Source of the DNA: Candidatus Nanopelagicales bacterium | GTDB lineage: Bacteria; Actinomycetota; Actinomycetes; S36-B12 | NCBI GenBank assembly: GCA_018402235.1 | Contig: JAGYJJ010000002.1 | Coordinates: 249,251-313,250 of the forward strand | Direction: 5' to 3' | Length of the DNA stretch: 64,000 bases | In this document: piece by piece, positions 17,137-26,676 of the stretch | How positions within the stretch are numbered: position 1 is the first letter of the stretch | How the letters are laid out: each line of letters opens with the position of its first letter | Made by a program: the position numbers and the translations under genes | The notes under the pieces: generated by a model | Seen by the model: the letters and a program-made list of their open reading frames with translations, nothing else | What the model was told of the DNA's origin: nothing | Database searches by the model: none

Positions 17137-17545
17137 ATCCAAGACGGACGCCAAGAGCGCCATCGGTCAGCGCTCCACCAAGCAGCGCACCGCCGTCATC
17201 ACCGCACTCGATGAACTCGATGATTTCCGCTCCACCCAGGAGATCCATGACTACCTGCGCCACAAGGGCGACACCGTGGGACTGACCACCGTCTATCGAA
17301 CCCTCACCGCGCTGGCCGAATCCGGCGATGTCGATGTGATCGTCCGCGAAGACGGCGAGAGCGTCTACCGCAGCTGCAGCGACACCCACCACCACCACCT
17401 GGTCTGCCGCGCCTGCGGCAAGACCGTGGAGGTGGACGGCCCGGCCGTTGAGCGCTGGGCGGACAAAGTCTCCGCTGAGCACGGCTTCACAGACGTCAGC
17501 CACACCCTGGAGATCTTCGGGCTGTGCGCGGACTGCTCACCTTAG
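17126..17545 (+). CDS. zur: Zinc uptake regulator, Fur family
   Basis: 139 aa repressor. The winged-helix N-terminal domain contains [13 protein letters not shown] and [20 protein letters not shown]. The dimerisation domain has the regulatory site [10 protein letters not shown] and a structural zinc site from Cys94, Cys97, Cys134 and Cys137. Placement at the end of the znu operon supports Zur rather than Fur. It probably binds the 20-bp sites before znuA and hup when zinc-loaded. Its 3' end overlaps the convergent uppS by 4 bp. Confidence 0.9.
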   Translation: MATESKTDAKSAIGQRSTKQRTAVITALDELDDFRSTQEIHDYLRHKGDTVGLTTVYRTLTALAESGDVDVIVREDGESVYRSCSDTHHHHLVCRACGKTVEVDGPAVERWADKVSAEHGFTDVSHTLEIFGLCADCSP

Positions 17546-18351
17546 CCCAGTGGAGGGTTAGGGACAGCGCCACCGTAGCGCCGGTCCCGTGAGGCGTAGA
17601 TCTCACACGCGTGCCACAGATGCCGGCGGTCGAAGTCCGGCCACAGGGTGTCGAGGAACACCATCTCGGCGTAAGCGGACTGCCAGATCAAAAAGTTCGA
17701 GGTGCGCTGCTCACCGGAGGAGCGCACGAACAGATCGACATCGGGCATGTCGGGTTCGTCGAGGTACTTCGCGATTGTGCGCTCGTCGATCTTGTCCGGG
17801 TCGAGCTTCTTTTCTTGGACTTGCTTCGCGATCTTCTTCGCGGCCTCAGCGATCTCGGCGCGGCCGCCGTAGTTGACGCACATCGTGAGAGTGAGTGTGT
17901 TGTTGTTCTGGGTGAGTTCTTCCGCGGTTTCGAGTTCGTCGATGACCGATTTCCATAACCGCTTGCGTTGACCTGCCCAACGCACGCGCACACCGAGTTC
18001 GTTCATCTCATCGCGGCGTCGTCTGATCACGTCGCGGTTGAAGCCCATCAAGAACTTCACTTCATCCGGTGAGCGCTTCCAGTTCTCGGTGCTGAATGCG
18101 TACGCAGAGATATGCGTGATGCCCAGTTCGATCGCGCCGTGCACGCAATCGAGCAAACTGGCTTCGCCCATCTCGTGGCCTTTGGTTCTGGGCAGGTGGC
18201 GTTCCTTCGCCCAGCGACCGTTGCCGTCCATGACGATCGCCACGTGTTTCGGGATGAGTTCCGCGGGAAGTTTCGGCGGCGTGGCGCCGGAGGGGTGAGG
18301 GCTGGGATTACGCGTTGGCGTGCGCTGGGGTTGATTGGTTCGCCGGGCCAT
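17542..18351 (-). CDS. uppS: Polyprenyl diphosphate synthase, UppS family
   Basis: 269 aa cis-prenyltransferase making the polyprenyl diphosphate carrier for cell-wall synthesis (decaprenyl or undecaprenyl; chain length not readable). [12 protein letters not shown] holds the catalytic Asp, then [14 protein letters not shown], and near the C-terminus [25 protein letters not shown] with the pyrophosphate-binding Arg residues. A proline-rich 35-residue extension precedes the fold. recO lies 10 bp upstream on the same strand. Confidence 0.95.
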   Translation of the reverse strand: MARRTNQPQRTPTRNPSPHPSGATPPKLPAELIPKHVAIVMDGNGRWAKERHLPRTKGHEMGEASLLDCVHGAIELGITHISAYAFSTENWKRSPDEVKFLMGFNRDVIRRRRDEMNELGVRVRWAGQRKRLWKSVIDELETAEELTQNNNTLTLTMCVNYGGRAEIAEAAKKIAKQVQEKKLDPDKIDERTIAKYLDEPDMPDVDLFVRSSGEQRTSNFLIWQSAYAEMVFLDTLWPDFDRRHLWHACEIYASRDRRYGGAVPNPPLG

Positions 18352-18361
18352 TGATCGATCC

Positions 18362-19117
18362 TTACAGGCCCTGGGCTTGGGAGTGCCAGGTCCGGTCGAC
18401 CAGGGGCAGCGATCTCAGTCCTCGTTCCAGGTGCCATTGGAGGAAGGCTGCCACCAGGCCGCTGGCCTCGGTGCGTTCGCGGTGACCGGATTCGTCGGCT
18501 ATCTCCCAGTCCCCCGAGAGCAGGGCTCCGAGCAGGGCGACGGTGAGCGGGCTGGGGGCCGCGCTGCCCGGCGGCCGGCACGCCGGACACATCATGCCGC
18601 CGGCTTGAATGTTGAAGGCGCGGTGCGGACCGGGCTCCCCGCAGCGGGCGCAATCGTCGAACGATGGTGACCACCCGGCCACCGCGAGGCTGCGCAGCAG
18701 GTAGGCATCGAGGATGAGGGTGGGCTCATGCTCACTGGCGGCCATGGATCGCAGGCCCGAGACGAGAAGTGCGTAGTGCTGGACGGTGGGTTCGCGTTCT
18801 TCCGGGGTGAGCCGCTCGGCGGTTTCCAACATGACCGTGCCGGCGGTCCATTTCGAATAATCGCCGGCGAGTTTGCCGCCGATCGCATCGATCGTTTCGA
18901 CCTGCGTCACGTTGTCCAGTGACTTTCCCTCGTAGCACTGCACATCCACGTGGTTGAACGGCTCCAGGCGCGCACCGATTCGACTCGATGTTTTGCGCAC
19001 TCCGCGGGCAACCGCCCGCACGCGGCCGTTGCTGCGGGTCAGGAGGGTGATGATGCGATCTGCTTCACCCAACTTCTGGGTGCGCAGCACAATTCCCTCA
19101 TCGCGGTACAACGGCAC
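18362..19117 (-). CDS. recO: DNA repair protein RecO
   Basis: 251 aa recombination mediator that loads RecA with RecR. The N-terminal OB fold begins [29 protein letters not shown] zinc finger is formed by CARCGEP and, 20 residues on, CPAC. The length is normal. It sits directly before uppS and after era in the reading direction, a common actinobacterial order. Confidence 0.93.
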   Translation of the reverse strand: MPLYRDEGIVLRTQKLGEADRIITLLTRSNGRVRAVARGVRKTSSRIGARLEPFNHVDVQCYEGKSLDNVTQVETIDAIGGKLAGDYSKWTAGTVMLETAERLTPEEREPTVQHYALLVSGLRSMAASEHEPTLILDAYLLRSLAVAGWSPSFDDCARCGEPGPHRAFNIQAGGMMCPACRPPGSAAPSPLTVALLGALLSGDWEIADESGHRERTEASGLVAAFLQWHLERGLRSLPLVDRTWHSQAQGL

Positions 19118-19285
19118 GGTACATTCTCACCGGCAGGCAGCGATGCGCGTTGTGGGCGCGCCCGAGAGGCCTCTCAGGGGTCTTGATTGTGGTCTTGGAT
19201 GGAGGCTTCATATGGCTGAGGATCCGAGCCCCCCGGACGTGCGGGCAGGAGATCCCCCTCACCTGAGCCGCGGCGCTCGGTCCAG

Positions 19286-20350
19286 ATGGTGGCCTTGGAT
19301 CCGCGCTTCTTGCGGCGAACCATTGTTGTCATCCTGGTTGCCATCTTGCTGTTTCAGCTGTTCGAGTGGACAGCCGTTCGCTTGGCCGGATTCTTGTTCA
19401 ACATCCTGCTGGCCTGGCTGCTGGCGATTTCTTTCGATCCGCTGGTGACCGGGTTGGCGCGGCGCGGTATGCCGCGTGCGCTCGCGACCACGATCGTGGC
19501 AGTTGGTGTGACCGCGGCAATTGCCCTGTTCTTGTTCCTGTTCGGTGGAGCTTTGGCGAACCAGGCCACCGCCTTGGTGCTGAGCATTCCTTTCTTGGTG
19601 CTCGATGTGGTCGCGTGGTTGAACGGAACATTCGACGCCGGCATCAACCCGGCAGACATCACCGCGAATCTGACGTTGACCACCCAACAGGTGGCAGATA
19701 TAGCCGGCTCGTTAGCCGGCGGCATCATCGGCGTGGTCGCGAGCGTGTTCGGAGTGCTGTTCTCCTTCGCAACGATCCTGGTTTTCAGCTTCTACTTCTC
19801 CGCCGCAGCACCGAAGATCAAGCGATTCATCGCATCGTGGTTGCCGCAAGATCGCCAACTCGTGTTCATCAACGTGTGGGACATCTCGGTGCGCAAGGCC
19901 GGTGGCTTCGTCATCTCACGTCTAGCCCTTGCAGTTATCGCCTCAGCGGCACATGCATTCTTCTTTTGGATCATTGATGTGCCGTACTGGCTGCCGATGG
20001 GCATCTTCGCCGGCTTCGTCAGTCAGTTCATTCCTACCGTTGGTACCTACATCGGAATCATCGTTCCGATGCTGTTCGCGGCCTTCAACGATCCGTGGGA
20101 TCCGCTGTGGATCGTGATTTTCGCAACGATCTACCAGCAGATCGAGAACTACATCCTCACCCCGCGGGTTTCCACCGCCACGATGGACATCAACTCAGGA
20201 GTAGCCCTGGGCGCCGTCTTCGTGGGCGCGGCCCTGTTCGGCCCGATCGGGGCGGTCATCGGTATACCGCTGGTTGCCATCATCATCGCCGTGGTCGAGA
20301 CGTATGGCCGCAGATACGAACTCCACCCCGACCTCGACGAGAAGCTCTAA
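19286..20350 (+). CDS. AI-2E family (PerM) membrane transporter; true start probably 19212
   Basis: 354 aa as an open frame, with about eight hydrophobic segments and the family's FVSQFIPTVGTYIGIIVPML and NYILTPRVSTATMDINSGVA stretches; such proteins export small molecules or ions, but substrates are mostly unknown. ATG 19286 has no ribosome site. GGAGG at 19201-19205 precedes an ATG at 19212 in another frame; adding one C to the C6 run at 19229-19234 would join it in frame as MAEDPSPP... to the main body. I therefore suspect a one-base deletion and a 379-aa protein. The stop overlaps the next ATG (TAATG). Confidence 0.8.
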   Translation: MVALDPRFLRRTIVVILVAILLFQLFEWTAVRLAGFLFNILLAWLLAISFDPLVTGLARRGMPRALATTIVAVGVTAAIALFLFLFGGALANQATALVLSIPFLVLDVVAWLNGTFDAGINPADITANLTLTTQQVADIAGSLAGGIIGVVASVFGVLFSFATILVFSFYFSAAAPKIKRFIASWLPQDRQLVFINVWDISVRKAGGFVISRLALAVIASAAHAFFFWIIDVPYWLPMGIFAGFVSQFIPTVGTYIGIIVPMLFAAFNDPWDPLWIVIFATIYQQIENYILTPRVSTATMDINSGVALGAVFVGAALFGPIGAVIGIPLVAIIIAVVETYGRRYELHPDLDEKL

Positions 20351-20793
20351 TGCCACTTGCGCAACTCAATCTGGCTCTCGCGAAATACCCGCTGTCGTCA
20401 GATGACATGGCCGGCTTCGTGTCCATGGTCGCCGAAGTCAACGCTGCAGCCGAGGCAAGCGATGGATTCATTTGGCGGCTGCGCGATGACGGCGATGGCT
20501 CGCTCAGCGTTCGCCTATCTGCCCAGGGACTCGACGACGACGCCATGTTGGTGAACATGTCGGTGTGGCGCGACCTGGCGGCATTACGTGCCTTTGTGAT
20601 CGACGACCCCGGTCACCGCGCGGTGATGAAGCGCCGTGCTGAGTGGTTTCACCGGGCGATCGAGCCGATGACCGTGTGCTGGTTCGTGGACGAGGGCGAG
20701 TTCCCCATTGTGGCCGACGCCCAGGCGAAGTTGCTGGAGCTGCACCAATCGGGGCCTAGCGAGCAGTTATTCGAGTATTCCCACCGCGACTAG
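20350..20793 (+). CDS. DUF3291-family protein
   Basis: 147 aa, ABM-like single-domain protein: QLNLALAKYPLSSDDMAGFVSMVAEVNAAAEASDGFIWRL at the start and LVNMSVWRDLAALRAFV in the middle are the family pattern. Substrate and role are unknown. Its ATG shares an A with the stop of the AI-2E gene (TAATG), so translation is coupled. The upstream extension of the reading frame runs inside the transporter gene and is not real. Confidence 0.75.
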   Translation: MPLAQLNLALAKYPLSSDDMAGFVSMVAEVNAAAEASDGFIWRLRDDGDGSLSVRLSAQGLDDDAMLVNMSVWRDLAALRAFVIDDPGHRAVMKRRAEWFHRAIEPMTVCWFVDEGEFPIVADAQAKLLELHQSGPSEQLFEYSHRD

Positions 20794-20802
20794 AAGGCGT
20801 GC

Positions 20803-21750
20803 TCAAAAACCCAAGCGGCGCAGTTGCTTGGGGTCCTTTTGCCAGTCCTTGGCGAGCTTGACGTGAAGGTCGAGGAAGACGGGGGTGCCCAGCAGGGCTT
20901 CGATGTGGGGGCGGGAGGTGGCGCCGATCTCCTTCAAGCGTGAGCCCTTCTTGCCGATCACGATGGCCTTTTGGCTGTCGCGCTCGACGTAGATCTCGGC
21001 ACGGACGTCGGTGAGAGGTTTGCCCTCGGGGCGGTCTTCGCGGGGCACGATCTCCTCGACCACCACCGCGATGCTGTGCGGAAGTTCTTCGCGGGCTTCG
21101 GCGAGCGCGGCTTCGCGGATGTATTCGGCGATGGTGATGTCGATCGGCTCGTCGGTGATTTCATCCTCGGGAAACAGGCTTGGACCCTCCGGCATCGCCT
21201 CGATCAGCAAATCGGTGAGCGTTGGGACGTTCTTTCCGGTGGCGGCCGAGACGGGGATGATCTCAGTGAACTCAAAGCCGAGCTGTTCGGCAAGCACCTG
21301 GGCTTGAAGCAGTTGCTCGGCGATGCGGTCAGGAGTTGCGGTATCGGACTTGGTGATGATCGCGAACTTGATCGCCTTGGTCTTGGCTATCTGTTCAGCG
21401 ATGAACCGGTCCCCGGGCCCAATGTCCTCGGTGGCGGGCAGACACAGGCCAACCACGTCCACATCGCTGAGCGTTTCGTGCACCTGATCGTTGAGCCGCT
21501 CACCGAGCAGGGTTCGCGGGCGGTGCATGCCGGGGGTGTCGACGATGATGAGTTGGCCGTCGGGGCGGGACACGATGCCGCGGATGGTGCGCCGCGTGGT
21601 TTGCGGGCGATCGGAGGTGATCGCGAGCTTGGTGCCCACGATCGCATTCATCAGCGTGGACTTGCCCGCGTTCGGCCGGCCAACAAAGGTGGCAAAGCCG
21701 CTTGTGTGGTCGATCCTGCTGCTCGTGTTGTCACAGGCGGCCGGACTCAA
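20803..21750 (-). CDS. era: GTPase Era
   Basis: 315 aa GTPase for 16S rRNA maturation and 30S assembly. G1 GRPNAGKST (residues 24-32), G3 DTPG, G4 TKSD, and a C-terminal KH domain (ERDSQKAIVIGKKGSRLKEIG). The start is uncertain: TTG 21750 is the only usual start codon before the GTPase fold and overlaps the upstream HAD gene by 20 bp. Length is normal for the family. Confidence 0.94.
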   Translation of the reverse strand: MSPAACDNTSSRIDHTSGFATFVGRPNAGKSTLMNAIVGTKLAITSDRPQTTRRTIRGIVSRPDGQLIIVDTPGMHRPRTLLGERLNDQVHETLSDVDVVGLCLPATEDIGPGDRFIAEQIAKTKAIKFAIITKSDTATPDRIAEQLLQAQVLAEQLGFEFTEIIPVSAATGKNVPTLTDLLIEAMPEGPSLFPEDEITDEPIDITIAEYIREAALAEAREELPHSIAVVVEEIVPREDRPEGKPLTDVRAEIYVERDSQKAIVIGKKGSRLKEIGATSRPHIEALLGTPVFLDLHVKLAKDWQKDPKQLRRLGF

Positions 21751-22450
21751 CGGCGTCGGCGAATTCAGCCATAGAAGCGAACGTCCAGTCGGGAGTCACA
21801 TCGGCGTCGGGGTTGGGTGTTGCACCCCAGCCCGGATCGGCGTGCCGGCGATTGATCCACACCGTGGTCATGCCGCGGCCTTTGGCCGGAACGTGATCGT
21901 GGAACAGGCTCTGCGCAACGTGCAGCAGCTTGTTGCGCGGAACGCCCATGGTGTCCACATGGTGGTCGAGCGCATCGAAGTTGGCCGGCGACGGCTTATA
22001 GGAGCCGATGCTCTCGGCGGTGAGAATGGCGTCGAACTCCACGCCAAGTTTTTCGTTACTCGCGGCGAAGCCGTCGTTGTCGATATTGGACAAGATGATG
22101 AGCTTGAAGTGTTTGGCCAGGCGCTGCAGCGCGTCCGCGGAATCCGGGAACGCGGGCCAATCAGGCACCGAAATGGCCAGCGCGTGGGCATCGTCGTGTT
22201 TGACTTCTACGTTGAGCTTCTTGCCCAGGCCGCGCATCGCGCGCGAAAGTATCGACGGGTAGGGATCGGTCGGGTGATTGCGCTCGGCCAGCGCTTCCTC
22301 ATCGGAGTAGGCGACGAGAAGTTCCTCGGTGCTCATGTTCACATTGCGGCGATCGGCCCACTCGCGCAAGACCGAACCGATACCGGCTTCCCAGTCAATG
22401 AGGGTGCCGTAGCAATCGAAACTCAATGCCTCGAAATCGGTGATCTTCAC
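21731..22450 (-). CDS. Haloacid dehalogenase, type II-like HAD hydrolase
   Basis: 239 aa. Nucleophile motif SFDCYGTLIDW (Asp near residue 11), motif II IILSNIDNDG, motif III Lys in IGSYKPSPANFD, and the late acidic motif in a variant LLHVAQSLFHDHVPAKGRGM. The pattern is that of L-2-haloacid dehalogenase-like proteins, but the substrate could be any phosphorylated or halogenated small acid. It lies between the deaminase-like gene and era, overlapping both. Confidence 0.8.
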   Translation of the reverse strand: MKITDFEALSFDCYGTLIDWEAGIGSVLREWADRRNVNMSTEELLVAYSDEEALAERNHPTDPYPSILSRAMRGLGKKLNVEVKHDDAHALAISVPDWPAFPDSADALQRLAKHFKLIILSNIDNDGFAASNEKLGVEFDAILTAESIGSYKPSPANFDALDHHVDTMGVPRNKLLHVAQSLFHDHVPAKGRGMTTVWINRRHADPGWGATPNPDADVTPDWTFASMAEFADAVESGRL

Positions 22451-22785
22451 GATCCGACGATAGTCGAAGCCACTACGTCACCTTTCACCGAGCAAATGTG
22501 CACCGGGGTCGGCGTGGAGGATGAATCGGTGATCGGTTGATCGTCAATGTTGGTGGCGTTTGTGACAACAACGGCAGCTTCGATGTCGCGCGCACCGGCG
22601 GCGACTGCCTGCGCCACGGCGAGTTGCAGGGCCGTGAGTGAGGTGGAGGGAAGTTCGACGGTGGCGCCGCTATAGGAGCGGCCGGTGTCGTCGCGGACGG
22701 CGGCACCCTCCCTGGCTTGGATCCGGGCCCGGGCTTGTTTGGCGAGCGCAACGAGCTTGGCGTCTTCCTCGCTGAGGTCACTCAT
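22447..22785 (-). CDS. Cytidine deaminase-like protein without zinc ligands
   Basis: 112 aa. The fold pattern of small cytidine deaminases is visible (LVALAKQARARIQAREGAAVRDDTGRSYSGATVEL), but the catalytic His/Cys-Ala-Glu and the PCxxC motif are absent: TSLTALQLAVAQAVAAGA stands where the metal site should be. Actinobacterial genomes commonly carry such a gene next to a CBS/CorC gene (recollection). ATG 22785 overlaps the CorC-like stop by 8 bp. Role unknown; probably non-catalytic. Confidence 0.68.
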   Translation of the reverse strand: MSDLSEEDAKLVALAKQARARIQAREGAAVRDDTGRSYSGATVELPSTSLTALQLAVAQAVAAGARDIEAAVVVTNATNIDDQPITDSSSTPTPVHICSVKGDVVASTIVGS

Positions 22786-24130
22786 GGTCGTCGCTTTCGG
22801 GTTCGCCTTTGGGTTCGTCTTGGGGTTTGCTTTCGGGTTCGGGGGTTGTGATTCGGGTCGCGAGCACGGTAGCGATGCGGTTGCGGCGCCCGGCACCGCG
22901 CTCGGCGGTGAGTTGCCAGCCGTCCTCAACGATCTGCGCGCCGGGGATGGGGACGCGACCGAGGCGCTTGGCAACGAGCCCGAGCACTGTGTCCACACCC
23001 TCTTCTTCGCTATCCACCTCGATGTCGATGAGTTCGGCGAAATCATCGATGTTCATTCGCGACATGACTCGGTAGCGATCCTCATCGACTTGGACAACCT
23101 CGGGTGCTGCGGTGTCGTATTCGTCGGCGATCTCACCAACGATCTCCTCGAGGATGTCCTCGATGGTGACCAGACCGGCGGTGCCGCCGTATTCATCGAC
23201 CACGATCGCCATGTGGACGCGGGCGGCCTGCATGTCGCGCAAGAGCTCGTCGGCCGGCTTGGAATCGGGCACGAAGTAGGGCGGGCGCATGAGCGAGGAC
23301 ACCTGCTCTTCTTGCTCGGCCTCGCGCCGATCAAAGGTGCGCTTGACCATGTCCTTCAGGTAGACCACGCCCACGATGTCGTCGGCGCCTTCTCCGATCA
23401 CCGGGATGCGCGAGAAGCCCGAGCGCAGGCCCAGGCTCACCGCCTGACGCAGCGTCTTGTCCTGCTCGATGAACACCATCTCGGTGCGCGGAACCATCAC
23501 CTCCTTGGCAAAGGTCTCCGCAAGGTCGAATACCGAGTGGATCATCTTTCGTTCGTCGTCCTCGATGAGCGCATCGGCGCCGGCCTGATCCACCAAGTCC
23601 AGCAGCTCGGCCGCGGTATCGAAGGGTCCTTCACGAAAGCCCTTACCCGGAGTGAGGGCGTTGCCGATCACGATGAGCAGCGTGGTGACCGGGCCGAGGA
23701 TTGTGGCCAGGAACCGCGTGGGCCGCGCGGCGATGAGCGCGATGCGCTCTGCGTGCAGCCGGCCAAGGGTTCGCGGGGCAACGCCGAGGCCGATGTAGGC
23801 GACGACGACCATCACCGCGATGACCACCACGAGTGCGACTGCTGACGACCAGCCATCGCCGGTGCTGAGTCCACTGACCACCACGTACCCGATGAGGATC
23901 ACCGACGTGACGTTCGCGATGGTGGACAAAAAGAACAGGACGTTCACGTATCGCGCGCGGTCGTCGAGCAGCGCGAGCAGGCGGTCTACCTTCGCGGCAC
24001 TGCCGTTGCCGTCCTTCCGCATTTCCTCCAAGCGGGTGCGCGAGACGCGAGTGAGCGCGGTCTCGGCGGCGATGAGGAAGCCGGAGACGAATATCAGCGC
24101 GATCGCCAGGCCCAGCAGCCACAGGTTCAT
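22778..24130 (-). CDS. CNNM/CorC-like membrane protein (hemolysin C family)
   Basis: 450 aa. Order: DUF21 membrane domain with about four helices (residues 1-175), tandem CBS domains (about 205-330; [19 protein letters not shown] and [23 protein letters not shown]), and a C-terminal CorC/HlyC domain ([16 protein letters not shown]...[16 protein letters not shown]). Family members move or sense Mg/Co ions; they are not hemolysins in most bacteria. The C-terminus is rich in Lys, Pro and Glu repeats. It overlaps ybeY by 4 bp. Confidence 0.88.
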   Translation of the reverse strand: MNLWLLGLAIALIFVSGFLIAAETALTRVSRTRLEEMRKDGNGSAAKVDRLLALLDDRARYVNVLFFLSTIANVTSVILIGYVVVSGLSTGDGWSSAVALVVVIAVMVVVAYIGLGVAPRTLGRLHAERIALIAARPTRFLATILGPVTTLLIVIGNALTPGKGFREGPFDTAAELLDLVDQAGADALIEDDERKMIHSVFDLAETFAKEVMVPRTEMVFIEQDKTLRQAVSLGLRSGFSRIPVIGEGADDIVGVVYLKDMVKRTFDRREAEQEEQVSSLMRPPYFVPDSKPADELLRDMQAARVHMAIVVDEYGGTAGLVTIEDILEEIVGEIADEYDTAAPEVVQVDEDRYRVMSRMNIDDFAELIDIEVDSEEEGVDTVLGLVAKRLGRVPIPGAQIVEDGWQLTAERGAGRRNRIATVLATRITTPEPESKPQDEPKGEPESDDHE

Positions 24131-24588
24131 CGAGCGCTCCCCCAGCTGTCGAGAAGTTCGTCTTGCAGGGCAAACATCTGCGCGTATTCCTTTTCGGTGG
24201 CGTGGTCGTATCCCAGCAGATGCAGCAATCCGTGAACGGTCAGAAACTGCACGTGTTGGTCGAGGGTTCTGCTCGCTTCGTTCGCGTCCTTTTGGGCGAA
24301 CTCCGGGCAGATGACGATGTCGCCGAGGATCCCCGGGCCAGCGAGTTGATCGTCTGTTCCGGGGGTGATTTCATCGATCGGGAAACTGAGCACGTCGGTG
24401 GGACCGGGTTCGTTCATCCAGTCCTCGTGCAGTGTGGTGATGCGATCGATGTCCACGAGCGTGATGCCGAGTTCGGACTCTGGGTGGACATGCAGCAGCG
24501 TGAGTACGTGGCCGGCGAGATCCCTGAGGGCGGTGAGGTCGAGCGACGAGCCAGCGTCGTCGTCGACCGAGATACTCGGAAGCGTCAT
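24127..24588 (-). CDS. ybeY: Endoribonuclease YbeY
   Basis: 153 aa metal-dependent RNase of 16S rRNA maturation and ribosome quality control. Zinc site HGLLHLLGYDH near residue 120; DVLSFPID is also typical. The start ATG 24588 overlaps the phoH stop (ATGA) and gives the conserved length; the frame from 24678 would run inside phoH. The order phoH-ybeY-corC is a common operon. Confidence 0.93.
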   Translation of the reverse strand: MTLPSISVDDDAGSSLDLTALRDLAGHVLTLLHVHPESELGITLVDIDRITTLHEDWMNEPGPTDVLSFPIDEITPGTDDQLAGPGILGDIVICPEFAQKDANEASRTLDQHVQFLTVHGLLHLLGYDHATEKEYAQMFALQDELLDSWGSAR

Positions 24589-25565
24589 GGTGAGTGCTTG
24601 GCGTCGTAGCGGTCGTACGCTTCGACGATCCTCCCTACCAGTTTGTGGCGGACAACGTCGTGGGAAGTCAATCGGCAAAAGGCCACATCGTCCAGCCCTT
24701 CGAGGATTTCACTGACAACTCGTAGGCCGCTTTGCGTGCCACCGGGCAGATCCACCTGCGTGATGTCGCCTGTGACGACCATGGTGGAGCCGAAACCCAA
24801 GCGCGTGAGGAACATCTTCATCTGCTCGGCCGAGGTGTTTTGCGCTTCGTCCAAAATCACGAACGCATCGTTGAGCGTGCGCCCGCGCATGTAAGCAAGC
24901 GGTGCGATCTCGATGGTGCCGCTGGTAATAAGTCGGGGAATGGAATCCGGATCGATCATGTCGTGCAGAGCGTCGTATAGCGGGCGCAGGTACGGATCGA
25001 TCTTCTCGCTGAGTGTTCCTGGCAGGAAGCCCAGGCGTTCGCCGGCTTCCACTGCAGGCCTGGTGAGCACGATGCGGTTGATCTGCTTGGCCTGCAGCGC
25101 CTGAACAGCCTTGGCAACGGCCAGGTAGGTCTTGCCGGTGCCGGCGGGTCCGATGCCGAAGACGATGGTGTTGGTGTCGATCGCATCGACGTAGCGCTTT
25201 TGGTTGAGGGTCTTGGGGCGAATGGTCCGACCGCGGTTGCTCAGGATGTTGGCCGTGAGGACATCGCTGGGGCTAGTGCCGCTGCGCAGCAAACTGATCG
25301 ACCGCTCAACCGATTCTGATGTGAGCGCGTGGCTGGTGCGCAGCATGGCGAGCATCTCGGCTACCAGGGAGTCGATGAGACCGATGTCCTCAGCCGAACC
25401 ATCGATGGTGATCTGGTTACCGCGAACCAGGATGTCTACGTCCGGGAACGCACCCTCGATCAAGCGCAGGTACTCATCCCCCGGGCCCAAGAGGGCCACC
25501 ATGGGCTGGGAGTTTGGAACCTCGATCATGGTGCGCGTGTGCGCCTCGCTTGCTGGACTGCTCAT
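24585..25565 (-). CDS. PhoH-like ATPase
   Basis: 326 aa. Walker A FGIGPAGTGKTYLAV, Walker B AFVILDEAQNTS, and the sensor-like VVTGDITQVDLP. PhoH proteins are ATPases or RNA helicases linked to RNA metabolism, and in this context to YbeY. An N-terminal KH-like segment covers residues 20-90. ATG overlaps the HIT stop by 4 bp. Confidence 0.9.
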   Translation of the reverse strand: MSSPASEAHTRTMIEVPNSQPMVALLGPGDEYLRLIEGAFPDVDILVRGNQITIDGSAEDIGLIDSLVAEMLAMLRTSHALTSESVERSISLLRSGTSPSDVLTANILSNRGRTIRPKTLNQKRYVDAIDTNTIVFGIGPAGTGKTYLAVAKAVQALQAKQINRIVLTRPAVEAGERLGFLPGTLSEKIDPYLRPLYDALHDMIDPDSIPRLITSGTIEIAPLAYMRGRTLNDAFVILDEAQNTSAEQMKMFLTRLGFGSTMVVTGDITQVDLPGGTQSGLRVVSEILEGLDDVAFCRLTSHDVVRHKLVGRIVEAYDRYDAKHSP

Positions 25566-25903
25566 CCGGGCGGCCAGGTGAGGTCTCGCTTGCCCAACAC
25601 ATGGGCGTGCACGTGGAACACCGTCTGACCGGCGTCGGCGCCGGTGTTGAAGACCAGTCGGTAGCCATCACCGATGCCTTGGGCTTCGGCCACTTCCTTG
25701 GCTGCCTGCAGCACGTGGGCCGCCGTTTGCGGTGCCTGATTGGCCAACTCCCCCACGTTGGCGTGGTGCTCCTTGGGAATGACGAGCACGTGCACGGGGG
25801 CCTGGGGTGCGATATCGCGGAAAGCGATCACGTGATCGTTGGACAGCACGATGTCGGCAGGGATATCCCCCGCCGCGATCGAGCAAAAAAGGCAGTCAGC
25901 CAT
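25562..25903 (-). CDS. HIT-family nucleotide hydrolase (HinT-like)
   Basis: 113 aa. CLFCSIAAGDIPADIV start with two cysteines, then the triad HVHAHVLG (residues 98-105), the mark of HinT-like purine nucleoside phosphoramidases. SD-poor ATG 25903 gives the standard length; the long frame above it runs inside rsmE. It is coupled to phoH by a 4-bp overlap. Confidence 0.9.
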   Translation of the reverse strand: MADCLFCSIAAGDIPADIVLSNDHVIAFRDIAPQAPVHVLVIPKEHHANVGELANQAPQTAAHVLQAAKEVAEAQGIGDGYRLVFNTGADAGQTVFHVHAHVLGKRDLTWPPG

Positions 25904-25932
25904 CGACGCATCCTCCCATGGGTAGTTGATAC

Positions 25933-26676
25933 CTACCAGCGGCCTACTCGAGCCATGACCACACCAAGGGCGGCCACGCCGGCGGTGGAGGTGCGCAGCA
26001 CCGTTGTTCCCAGGCGAACCAGGTCCGCGCCTGCATCGGCAAACAGTGCGCGTTCGTTGGGGCTCAGTCCCCCTTCGGGGCCGATCACCAGCAGAACATC
26101 GTGGGCGGTGGAGTAATCGATGGAGGTGAGCGGTGTTGCAGACTCCTCGTCCAGGACAAGGGCCACACCGGCATTTGCTATCAGATCGGCCACCGCGGCG
26201 GTGGTGACCGGAGATTCCACGATCGGAAAGTGCGCACGCCTGGCCTGCTTGGCTGCCTCGCGCGCGGTTGCCTGCCATTTGGTGTGGTGTTTGGCGCCGC
26301 GTTCGCCGTCCCACTTTGCCACGGAGTTCTCCGCTTGCCACGGGATGATCACATCGATGCCAGCCTCGGTAAGCATCTGCACCGCGAGTTCACTGCGATC
26401 GCCTTTGGCGATGGCTTGCACCGCGGTAATGCGTGGACGGGGTTGCGCTTCGTCGTCGATGTTGTGGACTTCGACTCTGCAAGAGTCCTTGGTGGTCTCG
26501 ATGATGGTGCTGGTGAGGCGTCGGCCATACCCATCAACAAGCACGATCGCTTCGCCTGCGCGAAGCCGTTGCACGGTGGCCGCGTGCCGGCCTTCTGGGC
26601 CATCAAGTGCGACGATGCTGCCGGGGTTCGCGTCTTTGGCGATATCGGGATCGATCAGGAAAACCGGTGCGCTCAT
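25933..26676 (-). CDS. rsmE: 16S rRNA (uracil-1498-N3)-methyltransferase
   Basis: 247 aa SPOUT methyltransferase modifying U1498 of 16S r[18 protein letters not shown] at the start belongs to the PUA-like domain; [14 protein letters not shown] and [17 protein letters not shown] form the SAM-binding knot. ATG overlaps dnaJ stop by 4 bp. The order hrcA-dnaJ-rsmE-HIT-phoH is typical. Confidence 0.93.
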   Translation of the reverse strand: MSAPVFLIDPDIAKDANPGSIVALDGPEGRHAATVQRLRAGEAIVLVDGYGRRLTSTIIETTKDSCRVEVHNIDDEAQPRPRITAVQAIAKGDRSELAVQMLTEAGIDVIIPWQAENSVAKWDGERGAKHHTKWQATAREAAKQARRAHFPIVESPVTTAAVADLIANAGVALVLDEESATPLTSIDYSTAHDVLLVIGPEGGLSPNERALFADAGADLVRLGTTVLRTSTAGVAALGVVMARVGRW

